Shown here in pieces: positions 38,992 to 48,121 of a DNA stretch of 64,000 nt (positions are counted from its first letter, which is position 1; the number at the start of each line of letters is the position of its first letter). Source of the DNA: Marivivens donghaensis (GTDB lineage: Bacteria > Pseudomonadota > Alphaproteobacteria > Rhodobacterales > Rhodobacteraceae); NCBI RefSeq assembly GCF_023541015.1, contig NZ_JALNPR010000006.1, positions 1 through 64,000 on the forward strand, in the 5' to 3' direction. The notes under the pieces were generated by a model, which was given only the letters and a program-made list of their open reading frames with translations, searched no databases and was not told the origin of the DNA. The position numbers and the translations under genes are program-made.

Positions 38992-39358
38992 TCTTGGGCG
39001 CTAGAAAGTTCAGAACGTCAAAATCCAAACCCGGCGCGACTTGTGCGACTTCGCGACGGATCATGTCGGGGTTGGGCAGGTTCCCCGTGAGCGCGCGGTA
39101 GCGCCCTGTAAACTCAAGTTGGTGAAGTTGCTTCGCGATATCAATCGCATCAAACCCTCGACCAAAGAGGGACGACACGACTGTGTCGGGTTCAATACGC
39201 GCCATAAGCACACGGTCTAAGTCGGAAAAATCGACGTAGTGATAATCGGCAACCTCTGCCGCAATACCCGGATCAGCCCACTCGGATTTCTGTCCAATCA
39301 CAAGCATCACAGATCGCTGCGCAGTGCTGCGCAGGCGCGTTGCTTTTAGGGTTCCCAT
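38978..39358 (-). CDS. hypothetical protein, 126 residues
   Basis: I do not recognise this protein. It has a mixed alpha/beta look, with a receiver-like alternation: MLVIGQKSEWADPG, then DYHYVDFSDLDRVLMARIEPDTVVSSLFGRGFDAIDIA. It resembles a small Rossmann-type or degenerate sensor domain, with no catalytic motif. The ATG at 39358 has GGGGA eight bases upstream; a GTG 15 bases before is the alternative. It overlaps the 3' end of the carbonic anhydrase gene by 14 bases and is divergent from phoR, so it may share the phosphate-control promoter region. Confidence 0.65.
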   Translation of the reverse strand: MGTLKATRLRSTAQRSVMLVIGQKSEWADPGIAAEVADYHYVDFSDLDRVLMARIEPDTVVSSLFGRGFDAIDIAKQLHQLEFTGRYRALTGNLPNPDMIRREVAQVAPGLDFDVLNFLAPKITLH

Positions 39359-39508
39359 CCCCGATTTCCCCACTCTTAGTCGTTCGTCATGCAGTCAGAC
39401 ACACCGACTGCGTATACAATTATACGGAGTATTTCTCATGTCGCAATCACCTTTAAGGGGGAGTTGAAAAGACTTGCAGGGAAACAAACGGACGCTACGA
39501 ATAGCGGC

Positions 39509-40555
39509 ATGACGCCAGATATCCCAACCCCCGCCCAGATCGTCCAAGCCCTGCCACTGGTGGCTTTGATCATTGGACCAGACGAACGGATCACCGTTGC
39601 CAATGGGCATGCGCGAGCCTTATTGGGTCAGGAAATCGTGGGGCGCCACTGCATTACGGGGTTACGGCAACCCAATATCCTCGACGCGATTGAGACGGTG
39701 TTTCGCACGAAGACGAAGCAAGAATCACGCTACCTTGGGCGCGATAGCGGGCGAGATACGACGTTTCGGGTCAACATTGCTCCGATTGAAACGGGTAAGG
39801 GGACCTCTGTCCTGATCACCTTCGAAGACCTCACCGATATTGAAGATGCGGGAAAAATGCGTCGCGATTTTGTGGCGAACGTCAGTCATGAACTAAAAAC
39901 GCCACTCACTGCGCTGATGGGGTTTATCGAAACGCTGCGTGGGCCCGCACGGAATGATCCCAAGGCGCAAGATCGGTTTCTGTCCATCATGGAACAAGAA
40001 GCCACGCGGATGTCGCAGCTGGTTTCGGACCTATTGTCGCTGAGTAAGGTTGAGGAGAATGAACGCATTCGCCCCGTTCAACCCGTTAACCTTGATGCGA
40101 TCCTCAATTCGACGATCCTTGCGCTTGCGCCTGTCGCGGAAAAGGCTGCGGTCGCTGTCACTACACATTTCCCGCCAACGGTTCCGTCCATTCCGGGTGA
40201 TGAAAACCAATTACGTCAAGTGTTTCGCAATCTTATCGAAAACGCGATCAAATATGGCGCACGTGGTGGCAAAATCGACGTCATCATTGATGAGGCCCAA
40301 GAAAGTGCACTTTTGCGCGGTCAAGGCATCACGGTGCGCGTTCGGGATTATGGCGAAGGGATCGCAGCGCATCACATTGCTCGCCTGACTGAACGATTCT
40401 ACCGCGTTGATAGCCACCGTAGCCGCGAAGTTGGCGGCACAGGCCTTGGGCTTGCGATTGTAAAACATATCATCAGCCGACATCGCGGGCGCCTTCGGAT
40501 CAATTCCGTAGTAAATGAGGGTACTGAGTTCGCAGTTATTTTGCCTGTTGAATGA
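39509..40555 (+). CDS. phoR: phosphate regulon sensor kinase PhoR without membrane segments
   Basis: PhoR phosphorylates PhoB when phosphate is scarce. The protein (348 residues from 39509) has a PAS domain (about 8-105), phosphoacceptor His127 in NVSHELKTPLTAL and an ATPase domain with NLIENAIKYG and GGTGLGLAIVKH. Unlike E. coli PhoR it has no membrane helix, even if the in-frame ATG at 39389 is used, so it must be recruited to the PstSCAB-PhoU complex from the cytoplasm. Both starts have weak ribosome sites. The pst genes follow. Confidence 0.9.
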   Translation: MTPDIPTPAQIVQALPLVALIIGPDERITVANGHARALLGQEIVGRHCITGLRQPNILDAIETVFRTKTKQESRYLGRDSGRDTTFRVNIAPIETGKGTSVLITFEDLTDIEDAGKMRRDFVANVSHELKTPLTALMGFIETLRGPARNDPKAQDRFLSIMEQEATRMSQLVSDLLSLSKVEENERIRPVQPVNLDAILNSTILALAPVAEKAAVAVTTHFPPTVPSIPGDENQLRQVFRNLIENAIKYGARGGKIDVIIDEAQESALLRGQGITVRVRDYGEGIAAHHIARLTERFYRVDSHRSREVGGTGLGLAIVKHIISRHRGRLRINSVVNEGTEFAVILPVE

Positions 40556-40578
40556 AGTTTTCTGCAAAAATCTTAGGA

Positions 40579-40620
40579 TGTCATAAAACTCTTACAAAAG
40601 TGTCACAAAAGGTTGTCACG
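40579..40620 (+). promoter_or_regulatory. Pho box array upstream of pstS
   Basis: TGTCATAAAAC, TCTTACAAAAG and TGTCACAAAAG are 11-base direct repeats (40579-40611), followed by a partial fourth unit GTTGTCACG. This is the classical PhoB-binding layout, in which 7-base TGTCA-type half sites are separated by 4 A-rich bases. It lies 73 bases before the pstS start. Confidence 0.9.
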
Positions 40621-40692
40621 CCGCCCTTAGGTGGGGCGCATAGGTCACGCGGCTCGCGTGTGACCCATGTCTGACAGACAGGAGTTTATTTA

Positions 40693-41730
40693 ATGTCGTT
40701 CATGAAACTGACCGCCTCGACCCTGGCGATCGCCGCCGTATCCGCAACTGCTGCAGTAGCACGTGACAACGTCCAGATCGCTGGTTCGTCGACCGTTCTG
40801 CCTTACGCTTCGATCGTTGCAGAAGCATTCGGCGAAAACACCGATTTCCCGACCCCCGTTGTAGAATCGGGCGGTTCGTCTGCTGGCCTCAAAGCTTTCT
40901 GTGAAGGCGTAGGCGAGAATACGATCGACATCGCAAACGCTTCGCGCGCTATCAAATCGTCGGAAGTTGAAACCTGCGCTGCAAACGGCGTAACCGACAT
41001 CATCCAAGTTCGCATCGGCTATGACGGCATTGTGTTCGCATCCGACATCAACGGTAACTCCTTCGAGTTCACACCGTCTGACTGGTACCTTGCTCTGGCT
41101 GCTGAACTGCCAGTTGACGGTGCAATGGTTGCAAACCCGAACACCAACTGGGCTGAAGTAAACGAAAAATTCGCTGACCAGCCGATCCAAGCCTTCATCC
41201 CGGGCACCAAGCACGGCACCCGCGAAGTATTCGACGAGAAGGTAATCCTTCAGGGTTGTGAAGACACTGGCGCGATGGCTGCAATTCTCGAGATCAACGG
41301 TGGTGACGAAGACGCTGCTGAAGAAGCATGTATGACCATCCGTGGCGACGGTCTGTCCGTAGACATCGACGGCGACTACACTGAGACCCTCGCACGTATC
41401 GCGGCTGACACCAACGGCATCGGTGTGTTCGGCCTCGCGTTCTACGAAAACAACACTGACAAACTTCAGGTTGCGACCATGAACGGCGTTGTTCCTTCGA
41501 CTGCATCGATCGCTGCTGCAGAATACCCTGTATCGCGTCCGCTGTACTTCTACATCAAAGCAGCTCACATCGGCGCAATCCCGGGCCTGAAAGAGTACGC
41601 ACAGTTCTTCGTATCTGACGAACTCGCTGGTCCTGACGGCCCGCTCGCAGCTTACGGTCTGGTTTCGGATCCGGAGCTGGCAGCAACCCAAGCAATGGTT
41701 GCTAACGAAGAGACCATGGGCTCGAACTAA
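40693..41730 (+). CDS. pstS: phosphate ABC transporter substrate-binding protein
   Basis: PstS binds inorganic phosphate in the periplasm and delivers it to PstCA. The 345-residue protein starts with a signal peptide (MSFMKLTASTLAIAAVSATAAVA) cut before RDNVQIAG. The phosphate-binding loop region shows AGSSTVLPY (30-38) and SGGSSAGLKAFC (about 59-70). It lies under a Pho box, with the CAGGAG ribosome site 8 bases from the ATG, and heavily uses preferred codons, fitting strong induction on phosphate starvation. A hairpin separates it from pstC. Confidence 0.96.
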   Translation: MSFMKLTASTLAIAAVSATAAVARDNVQIAGSSTVLPYASIVAEAFGENTDFPTPVVESGGSSAGLKAFCEGVGENTIDIANASRAIKSSEVETCAANGVTDIIQVRIGYDGIVFASDINGNSFEFTPSDWYLALAAELPVDGAMVANPNTNWAEVNEKFADQPIQAFIPGTKHGTREVFDEKVILQGCEDTGAMAAILEINGGDEDAAEEACMTIRGDGLSVDIDGDYTETLARIAADTNGIGVFGLAFYENNTDKLQVATMNGVVPSTASIAAAEYPVSRPLYFYIKAAHIGAIPGLKEYAQFFVSDELAGPDGPLAAYGLVSDPELAATQAMVANEETMGSN

Positions 41731-41743
41731 TCGGCCTGAAATA

Positions 41744-41776
41744 GGCGGGGGGACGGGTTCCGTCCCTCCGCTTTTT
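41744..41776 (+). terminator. hairpin between pstS and pstC (partial terminator)
   Basis: GCGGGGGGACG (41745-41755) pairs with CGTCCCTCCGC (41761-41771) over 11 bases, with one G-T pair and a 5-base loop, and TTTTT follows. Its position inside the operon suggests a higher level of pstS than of the downstream genes. Confidence 0.85.
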
Positions 41777-41820
41777 CGTGTCTAAAGGCACAAACAAGAA
41801 TTTACGCATTTGGGGTCCCT

Positions 41821-43293
41821 ATGCCGTTTCTCTGGATTTTAATTGCCCTCATCATTATCGCATCGGTTGCGTTTGTTTTGGGTCGGCAGCGTGCAGTACA
41901 GAGTGCAGGCGGCGACTCCCGCAAACTTCATTCTCTCCCTGGATTTTACGGCTGGAACACTGCGATTGGCGCAATGGTTCCGTCGATTGCAATCCTCGCC
42001 GGTTGGATGATCGCCCAGCCCATTATCGTTAATATGTCGATTGCCCCGATGATTACATCGGTAGAGGCTTCTGACAGTGCGACGCTTGGGCTCGTTTTGT
42101 CCAACGTGACCAATGTTTCCGAAGGTTTGGACGCCGCAATTGCCGCAGGCGCTATCACGGACAACGAAGTCGCAGCTTTGAATGCTGAGACGGACAACAT
42201 CAAAGGCCTTCTGTCCCAAGTCGGCAAGGTCGTAGGCTCTGATATCACCCCTGAAATTCTTGATGCGGCACGTGCATCACGTAACATGAACGCGACGGGA
42301 ACGCTTTTCAAAACCATCGTGGTTCTGGCCGCGGCCATTGCTGGCGGCGCCTTTGCACTAACGAAAATTCGGCCCGACCTCTGGGCTCGCAATCAGGTCG
42401 AATCCTTTGTGCGCTACGTTCTTATCACGGCCGCATCGATCGCTATCCTGACCACAATCGGCATCGTTCTCTCACTGATCTTCAACACGGTGAAGTTCTT
42501 TGGCATGTATTCGGCCACTGACTTTTTCTTTGGTCTAAACTGGCTCCCCCGTTTCCAAGGCGAAAGCGATCTCGGCATCCTGCCACTGATGTGGGGCACC
42601 GTTTACATCTCGATCATCGCGCTCCTAGTTGCTGTTCCAATCGGCCTTTTCGCTGCGATCTACCTATCTGAATATGCGTCCAAAGGGGTTCGTGCCGTCG
42701 CAAAACCCGCGCTTGAGGTTCTGGCTGGTATCCCGACCATCGTTTACGGTTTGTTTGCTCTTTTGACCGTTGGTCCGCTGCTGAAGTCCGCCTTTGGTGA
42801 CGGTGGCGTTCTTGGCGTTCAGTGGATGGGTAGTGCAGACGCTGCAATGACCGCTGGCCTTGTAATGGGCATCATGTTGATCCCATTTGTTTCGTCGCTT
42901 TCTGACGACATCATCAACGCTGTGCCTCAGGCGATGCGCGATGGCTCTTATGGCCTCGGCGCGACAAAGTCGGAAACGATCAAGCAAGTTGTCCTGCCTG
43001 CCGCTCTGCCTGGTATCGTAGGTGCGGTACTTTTGGCGGCCTCGCGTGCCATCGGTGAAACGATGATTGTTGTGCTTGGGGCAGGGGCCGCGGCGCAGCT
43101 GTCGTTGAACCCCTTCGATGCGATGACCACTGTGACGACCCGCATCGTTGCCCAGCTGACAGGTGACACCGACTTTGCATCGGCCACCGCTCTGGTCGCC
43201 TTTGCCTTGGGGATGACACTCTTTGTTGTCACCCTCGGGCTGAACATTCTCGCCCTTTACATTGTCCGCAAATATCGGGAGCAGTACGAATGA
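41821..43293 (+). CDS. pstC: phosphate ABC transporter permease PstC, extended form
   Basis: PstC is one of two inner-membrane permeases for phosphate. At 490 residues it is much longer than the 300-320 residues of E. coli PstC. The extra part is N-terminal: a first membrane helix (1-20), a second at about 43-63, a likely periplasmic domain (about 64-155) and a third helix, before the canonical region. That region holds YLSEYASKGVRA and the coupling loop MRDGSYGLGATKSETI. It overlaps pstA by four bases (ATGA). Confidence 0.94.
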   Translation: MPFLWILIALIIIASVAFVLGRQRAVQSAGGDSRKLHSLPGFYGWNTAIGAMVPSIAILAGWMIAQPIIVNMSIAPMITSVEASDSATLGLVLSNVTNVSEGLDAAIAAGAITDNEVAALNAETDNIKGLLSQVGKVVGSDITPEILDAARASRNMNATGTLFKTIVVLAAAIAGGAFALTKIRPDLWARNQVESFVRYVLITAASIAILTTIGIVLSLIFNTVKFFGMYSATDFFFGLNWLPRFQGESDLGILPLMWGTVYISIIALLVAVPIGLFAAIYLSEYASKGVRAVAKPALEVLAGIPTIVYGLFALLTVGPLLKSAFGDGGVLGVQWMGSADAAMTAGLVMGIMLIPFVSSLSDDIINAVPQAMRDGSYGLGATKSETIKQVVLPAALPGIVGAVLLAASRAIGETMIVVLGAGAAAQLSLNPFDAMTTVTTRIVAQLTGDTDFASATALVAFALGMTLFVVTLGLNILALYIVRKYREQYE

Positions 43294-44618
43294 CCGACGC
43301 GTCCGCAAATAACTCCGCATCGGGTAAATCATCGCTGCTCGTTCAGGATGCCCGCACGCGCAATCGCAATGCTGTCGAGGCACGGTTCAAGTGGTATGGC
43401 ATCACGGCGATTGCCATCGGCTGCGCGTTCCTGATCCTTCTCGTGACCGCGATTGCGTTCAACGGTAGCCGCGCATTCCGCCAGACGTTTGTGACCGTTC
43501 CTGTGACACTCGACGCCGCGGCTATTGAGGCTGCAGAAGCGTCGATGATGAAAACGTCGCAGTATCGCAAAATGATCGAAGCGGCGCTTTTGACCGAAGT
43601 GTCTGAGGCCAACATCGAGACCGACATGGATGCTGGCAAACTTGGCGACATGCTGTCGTCCTCGGCGCCTGCGCAAATGCGTGATTTCGTTTTGGCGAAC
43701 CCTGACCGCATCGGTGATACGGTTTCCTTCGATTTCCTGACCTCCTCTCGCGTCGATGGCTATTTGAAAGGCCGCGTGACCCGCGAGTCTCTCGCGAACG
43801 ATAAGAACCTCGATGCCGCTCACCTCGATCTGGTTGATCAGATGCGTGACATTGGCATGGTCGAAAAACGGTTTAATATCGATTTCATCATCGGCTCGGA
43901 TGCGTCCGAAGAACGTCCAGAACAGGCGGGGATGGGCGTCTCTATCCTAGGCTCTCTGTTCATGATGTTTGTGGTTCTTTTCCTTTCGCTCCCGATTGGT
44001 GTCGCTGCATCGATCTACCTCGAAGAATTCGCACCAAAGAGCCGCTGGACCGACTTGATCGAGGTGAACATCTCGAACCTAGCTGCTGTTCCGTCGATTG
44101 TTTTCGGTATCTTGGGCGTGGCAGTATTCATCCAGATCGGCCACCTGCCTAAATCCGCACCTCTGGTCGGCGGTCTGGTGCTGACACTGATGACCCTGCC
44201 GACGATCATCATCTCGACCCGCGCCGCACTCAAAGCTGTTCCGCCCTCGATCCGCGAAGCAGCGCTTGGGGTAGGGGCCTCGAAAATGCAGTCAGTATTC
44301 CACCATGTTCTGCCTCTCGCCATGCCTGGCATTTTGACAGGCACGATCATCGGTTTGGCGCAGGCCTTGGGTGAAACTGCACCGCTTCTGCTAATCGGTA
44401 TGGTCGGCTTTATCGCGACGAATTACCCGACAGGTCCAATTGACGGCTTCCTGTCCCCAAACTCCGCAATGCCTGCTCAAATCTACGAATGGGCCAAACG
44501 CGCTGATCCAGCCTATTACGAACGGGCTTGGGGAGGTATCATCATCCTGTTGGTGTTCCTTCTCGCCATGAACGTAATCGCGGTCATCCTGCGCCGCCGT
44601 TTTGAACGCCGGTGGTAA
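43290..44618 (+). CDS. pstA: phosphate ABC transporter permease PstA, extended form
   Basis: PstA pairs with PstC. The 442 residues again exceed the usual length of about 290; the extra section is a periplasmic domain (about 65-205) between the first membrane helix (about 34-55) and the permease core. The core has [27 protein letters not shown] and the coupling loop [15 protein letters not shown]. Long PstC and PstA are known in alphaproteobacteria. The pstB start lies 14 bases after the stop. Confidence 0.94.
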   Translation: MTDASANNSASGKSSLLVQDARTRNRNAVEARFKWYGITAIAIGCAFLILLVTAIAFNGSRAFRQTFVTVPVTLDAAAIEAAEASMMKTSQYRKMIEAALLTEVSEANIETDMDAGKLGDMLSSSAPAQMRDFVLANPDRIGDTVSFDFLTSSRVDGYLKGRVTRESLANDKNLDAAHLDLVDQMRDIGMVEKRFNIDFIIGSDASEERPEQAGMGVSILGSLFMMFVVLFLSLPIGVAASIYLEEFAPKSRWTDLIEVNISNLAAVPSIVFGILGVAVFIQIGHLPKSAPLVGGLVLTLMTLPTIIISTRAALKAVPPSIREAALGVGASKMQSVFHHVLPLAMPGILTGTIIGLAQALGETAPLLLIGMVGFIATNYPTGPIDGFLSPNSAMPAQIYEWAKRADPAYYERAWGGIIILLVFLLAMNVIAVILRRRFERRW

Positions 44619-44632
44619 GAAGGTCTAAAACC

Positions 44633-45430
44633 ATGAACGATATGCGACTAATAGATAGAGCGGTGGACATGAAGGACATCAAATTTTCGGCCCGCAACGT
44701 GCAGGTCTACTACGGAACCACGCATGCCATCAAAGACGTGAATGTTGATATCGCGGATAAAACCGTGACTGCGTTCATCGGCCCGTCGGGTTGCGGTAAA
44801 TCCACGTTCTTGCGTTCGCTGAACCGGATGAACGACACCATCGATATTTGCCGTGTGGAAGGCGACATCCTCTTGGACGGCGAAGACATCTACGACAAAC
44901 GCGTGGACCCTGTGCAACTGCGTGCAAAGGTCGGCATGGTGTTTCAAAAGCCGAACCCGTTCCCCAAGTCGATCTATGACAATATCGCCTATGGCCCTCG
45001 TATTCATGGCCTCGCGAAGAACAAGACCGACCTCGATGAGATCGTCGAAAGTTCGCTAAAGCGTGCGGCGCTGTGGAATGAGGTCAAGGATCGTCTTGAT
45101 GCTCCGGGCACTGGGCTTTCTGGTGGTCAGCAGCAGCGTCTGTGTATTGCACGTGCTGTAGCGACACAGCCTGAAGTCCTGTTGATGGACGAACCTTGTT
45201 CGGCACTCGACCCGATTGCGACAGCGCAGGTTGAGGAATTGATCGACGAACTTCGGTCCAACTTCTCGGTCGTGATCGTAACCCACTCGATGCAGCAAGC
45301 TGCACGGGTGAGCCAAAAGACCGCCTTCTTCCACCTCGGTAACCTCGTTGAATACGGCGAGACGGGTCAGATCTTTACCAATCCGGTTGATCCCCGCACC
45401 GAGAGCTACATTTCCGGCCGCATTGGCTAA
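44633..45430 (+). CDS. pstB: phosphate ABC transporter ATPase
   Basis: PstB powers phosphate uptake and, with PhoU, signals phosphate sufficiency to PhoR. The 265 residues include Walker [10 protein letters not shown] (about 50-58), the LSGGQQQR signature and Walker [13 protein letters not shown]. The ATG at 44633 has AAGAAGG ten bases upstream; an earlier in-frame GTG at 44612 overlaps pstA and is less likely. phoU follows after 12 bases. Confidence 0.97.
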   Translation: MNDMRLIDRAVDMKDIKFSARNVQVYYGTTHAIKDVNVDIADKTVTAFIGPSGCGKSTFLRSLNRMNDTIDICRVEGDILLDGEDIYDKRVDPVQLRAKVGMVFQKPNPFPKSIYDNIAYGPRIHGLAKNKTDLDEIVESSLKRAALWNEVKDRLDAPGTGLSGGQQQRLCIARAVATQPEVLLMDEPCSALDPIATAQVEELIDELRSNFSVVIVTHSMQQAARVSQKTAFFHLGNLVEYGETGQIFTNPVDPRTESYISGRIG

Positions 45431-45442
45431 GGAGCGCACATA

Positions 45443-46153
45443 ATGAGTGATCAACACATCCTATCCGCCTACGACCGCGACCTCGAAGCCATTCAAGCTT
45501 TGGTTATGAAAATGGGTGGCCTCGTTGAGGCTGCAATTCTCGACGGCGCACAGTCGCTAGAAACCCGCGACGTAGAATTGGCGGCGAAAGTCCGCGCTAA
45601 TGATAAAGCTATCGACGAGCTGGAACTTCGCATCAACGAAGAAGCGGCACGTTGTATCGCCCTGCGTGCGCCCGTGTCCAAAGACCTGCGCACCGTTCTG
45701 ACCACGCTCAAACTGGCAGGCAGCCTAGAGCGTATCGGCGACTACGCAAAGAACATGGCGAAACGCACCAATGTTCTGGTCGAGATGCGCGAAATCCCAG
45801 GCCCCGACGCGTCCCTGCGCCGTATGGCCCGTGAAGTCGAAGGCATGCTGCGTAACGTTTTGGATGCCTACATTCAACGCGACGCGAAACTGGCTGAGCA
45901 GGTCCGTGAACACGACCACGACGTCGACCAGATGTATAACGCCATGTTCCGCGAATTCCTCACGTTCATGATGGAAGACCCGCGTAACATCACCGCCTGT
46001 ATGCACCTGCATTTCATCGCGAAGAACATCGAACGCATGGGCGATCTGGTGACCAATATGGCTGAACAAGTCATCTATTTGGTGACAGGTGAACTGCCCG
46101 AAGATAGCCGTCCCAAAGCTGATAGTACCTCGTATATTTCCAAGGTTGATTAA
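45443..46153 (+). CDS. phoU: phosphate signalling protein PhoU
   Basis: PhoU is a cytoplasmic helical protein that binds the PstB/PhoR complex and represses the Pho response when phosphate is plentiful. The 236 residues form two three-helix bundle repeats, each with the acidic metal-binding pattern E/D-x3-D: ERIGDYAKNMAKR (about 94-106) and ERMGDLVTNMAEQ (about 197-209). Its last base is the first base of phoB, tying the genes together. Confidence 0.96.
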   Translation: MSDQHILSAYDRDLEAIQALVMKMGGLVEAAILDGAQSLETRDVELAAKVRANDKAIDELELRINEEAARCIALRAPVSKDLRTVLTTLKLAGSLERIGDYAKNMAKRTNVLVEMREIPGPDASLRRMAREVEGMLRNVLDAYIQRDAKLAEQVREHDHDVDQMYNAMFREFLTFMMEDPRNITACMHLHFIAKNIERMGDLVTNMAEQVIYLVTGELPEDSRPKADSTSYISKVD

Positions 46154-46839
46154 TGGCTCAGCAACCCCTTGTTCTCGTCGTCGAAGATGAACCCGCGCAA
46201 CGTGAGGTTCTGAAATATAACCTCGAATCAGAAGGTTACACGGTGTCTTTCGCAGTAAATGGCGAAGAAGCACTGCTGATGATCAGCGAAGAGCTTCCCG
46301 ATGTAATCGTTCTGGACTGGATGCTTCCGAACGTCTCTGGGATCGAGGTTTGCCGTCAGGTGAAAACACGCCCCGAGACACGTGAAATCCCTGTCATCAT
46401 GCTCTCTGCGCGGTCAGAGGAAGGCGACAAGGTTCGCGGTCTGGAAACAGGTGCCGACGACTATGTGACCAAACCCTATTCGGTGACAGAGCTGCTGGCT
46501 CGCGTTCGGTCGCAGCTCCGCCGTTCCCGTCCAACAATGGCTGGGCAGGTTATGGTGTTCGAGGATATCCAACTCGACAGTGAAACCCATCGCGTCACCC
46601 GTGATGGTGAACAGTTGAAACTCGGCCCGACAGAGTTTCGTCTCTTGTCGACCTTCATTGAAAAACCGGGGCGTGTTTGGTCGCGTGATCAACTGCTGGA
46701 CCGTGTTTGGGGACGCGATATCTACGTCGATACTCGCACCGTTGACGTGCACGTTGGGCGACTAAGAAAAGCGCTTACCGCCCATGGTGGTAATGACCCA
46801 GTACGCACCGTTCGCGGTGCCGGATACGCCCTGGGCTAA
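46153..46839 (+). CDS. phoB: phosphate response regulator PhoB
   Basis: PhoB activates Pho-box promoters when phosphorylated by PhoR. The 228 residues hold a receiver domain with Asp55 (VIVLDWMLPN) and the C-terminal winged helix (about 130-228) of the OmpR/PhoB type, with the RLLSTFIEKPGRVWSRDQLL and VDVHVGRLRKAL segments. It is the last gene of the phosphate cluster. A short AAGCC/GGCTT hairpin with a few T follows the stop and may be a weak terminator. Confidence 0.97.
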   Translation: MAQQPLVLVVEDEPAQREVLKYNLESEGYTVSFAVNGEEALLMISEELPDVIVLDWMLPNVSGIEVCRQVKTRPETREIPVIMLSARSEEGDKVRGLETGADDYVTKPYSVTELLARVRSQLRRSRPTMAGQVMVFEDIQLDSETHRVTRDGEQLKLGPTEFRLLSTFIEKPGRVWSRDQLLDRVWGRDIYVDTRTVDVHVGRLRKALTAHGGNDPVRTVRGAGYALG

Positions 46840-46907
46840 GCCGTTTTTGGGCTTTTAAACGCAAATTAATCGCGTAGCGTAGGGAAACCACTTCGAAAGG
46901 TTTCCCT

Positions 46908-48095
46908 ATGCCAAGCACGCGCACAAGCCCATCGTTTGCCGATTCAGAATACTGGGATCGTATTGAGAAAACCCGCGCGGCGATGGAAGCCGCTGGCGTT
47001 GATACGATCATCGTCTCCGACCCATCCAATATGGCTTGGCTCACGGGGTACGATGGCTGGTCGTTCTACGTTCATCAGGCCGTGATCCTCGGCTTAGAAG
47101 GCGAACCCATTTGGTGGGGTCGCGGTATGGACGCAGCAGGCGCATTGCGCACCGTTTTCATGCACGAAGACAATATCTTTGGCTATGAAGACAGCTACGT
47201 TCAGAACCCTGACAAACATCCGATGGAAGACCTGTCACGGGTCATAGCGGGCTATGGCTGGGACGAAGGTCGCGTCGGCGTCGAAATGGACAACTACTAT
47301 TTCAGCGCTGCAGCCTATGGATCATTAATCAAAGGTCTGCCAAAGGCGACTTTCGTCGATACGACAGGCCTCGTGAACTGGCAGCGCGCAATCAAAAGCC
47401 CGACCGAACTGACCTACATGCGCCGTGCCGCCGAAATAGTTCAAGCCATGCACGCGCGTATCGCCGAAGTCGCCGAACCAGGTATGCCAAAGCACCATCT
47501 GGTTGCCGAAATTTACCATACCGCGATCAAAGGCGTCGGCGGCCACTGGGGCGACTATCCTGCAATCGTGCCCATGGCACCGTCTGGCCTAGACGCGACC
47601 GCACCACACCTGACCTGGGATGATACACCGCTGCGGACAGGTGAAACGACGTTCTTTGAAATTGCTGGCGTTCACCGCCGCTATCACTGCCCGCAATCCC
47701 GTACGCTGTTCTTTGGCACCATGCCGCAAAAGTTCATCGACGCAGAACATGCGGTGACTGAAGCTACTGCAGCTGCCCTCGAACAAGCGAAACCGGGCAA
47801 CCGCTGCGAAGACGTTGCTAACGCCTTTAACCAGACGCTCAACAAGCTCGGTTTTGTCAAAGACAGTCGTTGCGGCTACGCCATCGGCCTGAGCTATCCG
47901 CCGGATTGGGGCGAACGCACGATGTCGTTCCGCGCGGGCGATAAAACGGTTCTACGCCCGGGGATGACGTTCCACTTTATGCCTGCGCTTTGGCTTGACG
48001 ACGGTGGTATTGAAACGACCGAACCGATTGTTATCACCGAAACTGGTCACGAACTTCTTTGCAAAACCCCTAGCGGTATCGTTATCAAGTCGTAA
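46908..48095 (+). CDS. M24-family hydrolase, ectoine hydrolase (DoeA/EutD)-like
   Basis: This 395-residue pita-bread-fold protein resembles ectoine hydrolases, which open the ectoine ring: VSDPSNMAWLTGYDGWSFYVHQ (about 37-58), GVEMDNYYFSAAAYGSL and GLSYPPDWGERTMSFRAGD match what I recall of that group. Most M24 metal ligands are replaced: FEIAG-RRYHCPQSRT stands where DxG...D is expected, and GYAIGLSYPP where GHGIGxxxHE is expected. This fits the metal-free creatinase/DoeA type, not an aminopeptidase. No other ectoine genes are near, so the substrate is uncertain. The adjacent LysR gene follows after 26 bases. Confidence 0.8.
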   Translation: MPSTRTSPSFADSEYWDRIEKTRAAMEAAGVDTIIVSDPSNMAWLTGYDGWSFYVHQAVILGLEGEPIWWGRGMDAAGALRTVFMHEDNIFGYEDSYVQNPDKHPMEDLSRVIAGYGWDEGRVGVEMDNYYFSAAAYGSLIKGLPKATFVDTTGLVNWQRAIKSPTELTYMRRAAEIVQAMHARIAEVAEPGMPKHHLVAEIYHTAIKGVGGHWGDYPAIVPMAPSGLDATAPHLTWDDTPLRTGETTFFEIAGVHRRYHCPQSRTLFFGTMPQKFIDAEHAVTEATAAALEQAKPGNRCEDVANAFNQTLNKLGFVKDSRCGYAIGLSYPPDWGERTMSFRAGDKTVLRPGMTFHFMPALWLDDGGIETTEPIVITETGHELLCKTPSGIVIKS

Positions 48096-48121
48096 TCGGT
48101 GCAACACAGAGGAGGGCGGCG

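Noticed and set aside
40690-41691. Reverse frame of 333 codons opposite pstS.
   Set aside because: Antisense of pstS; open only because of its codon bias.
42664-43383. Reverse frame of 239 codons opposite pstC and pstA.
   Set aside because: Antisense shadow; no family resemblance and no start signal.
46838-46856. Terminator after phoB.
   Set aside because: The stem is only five base pairs with a short T-run, so it was mentioned with phoB but not listed as a feature.
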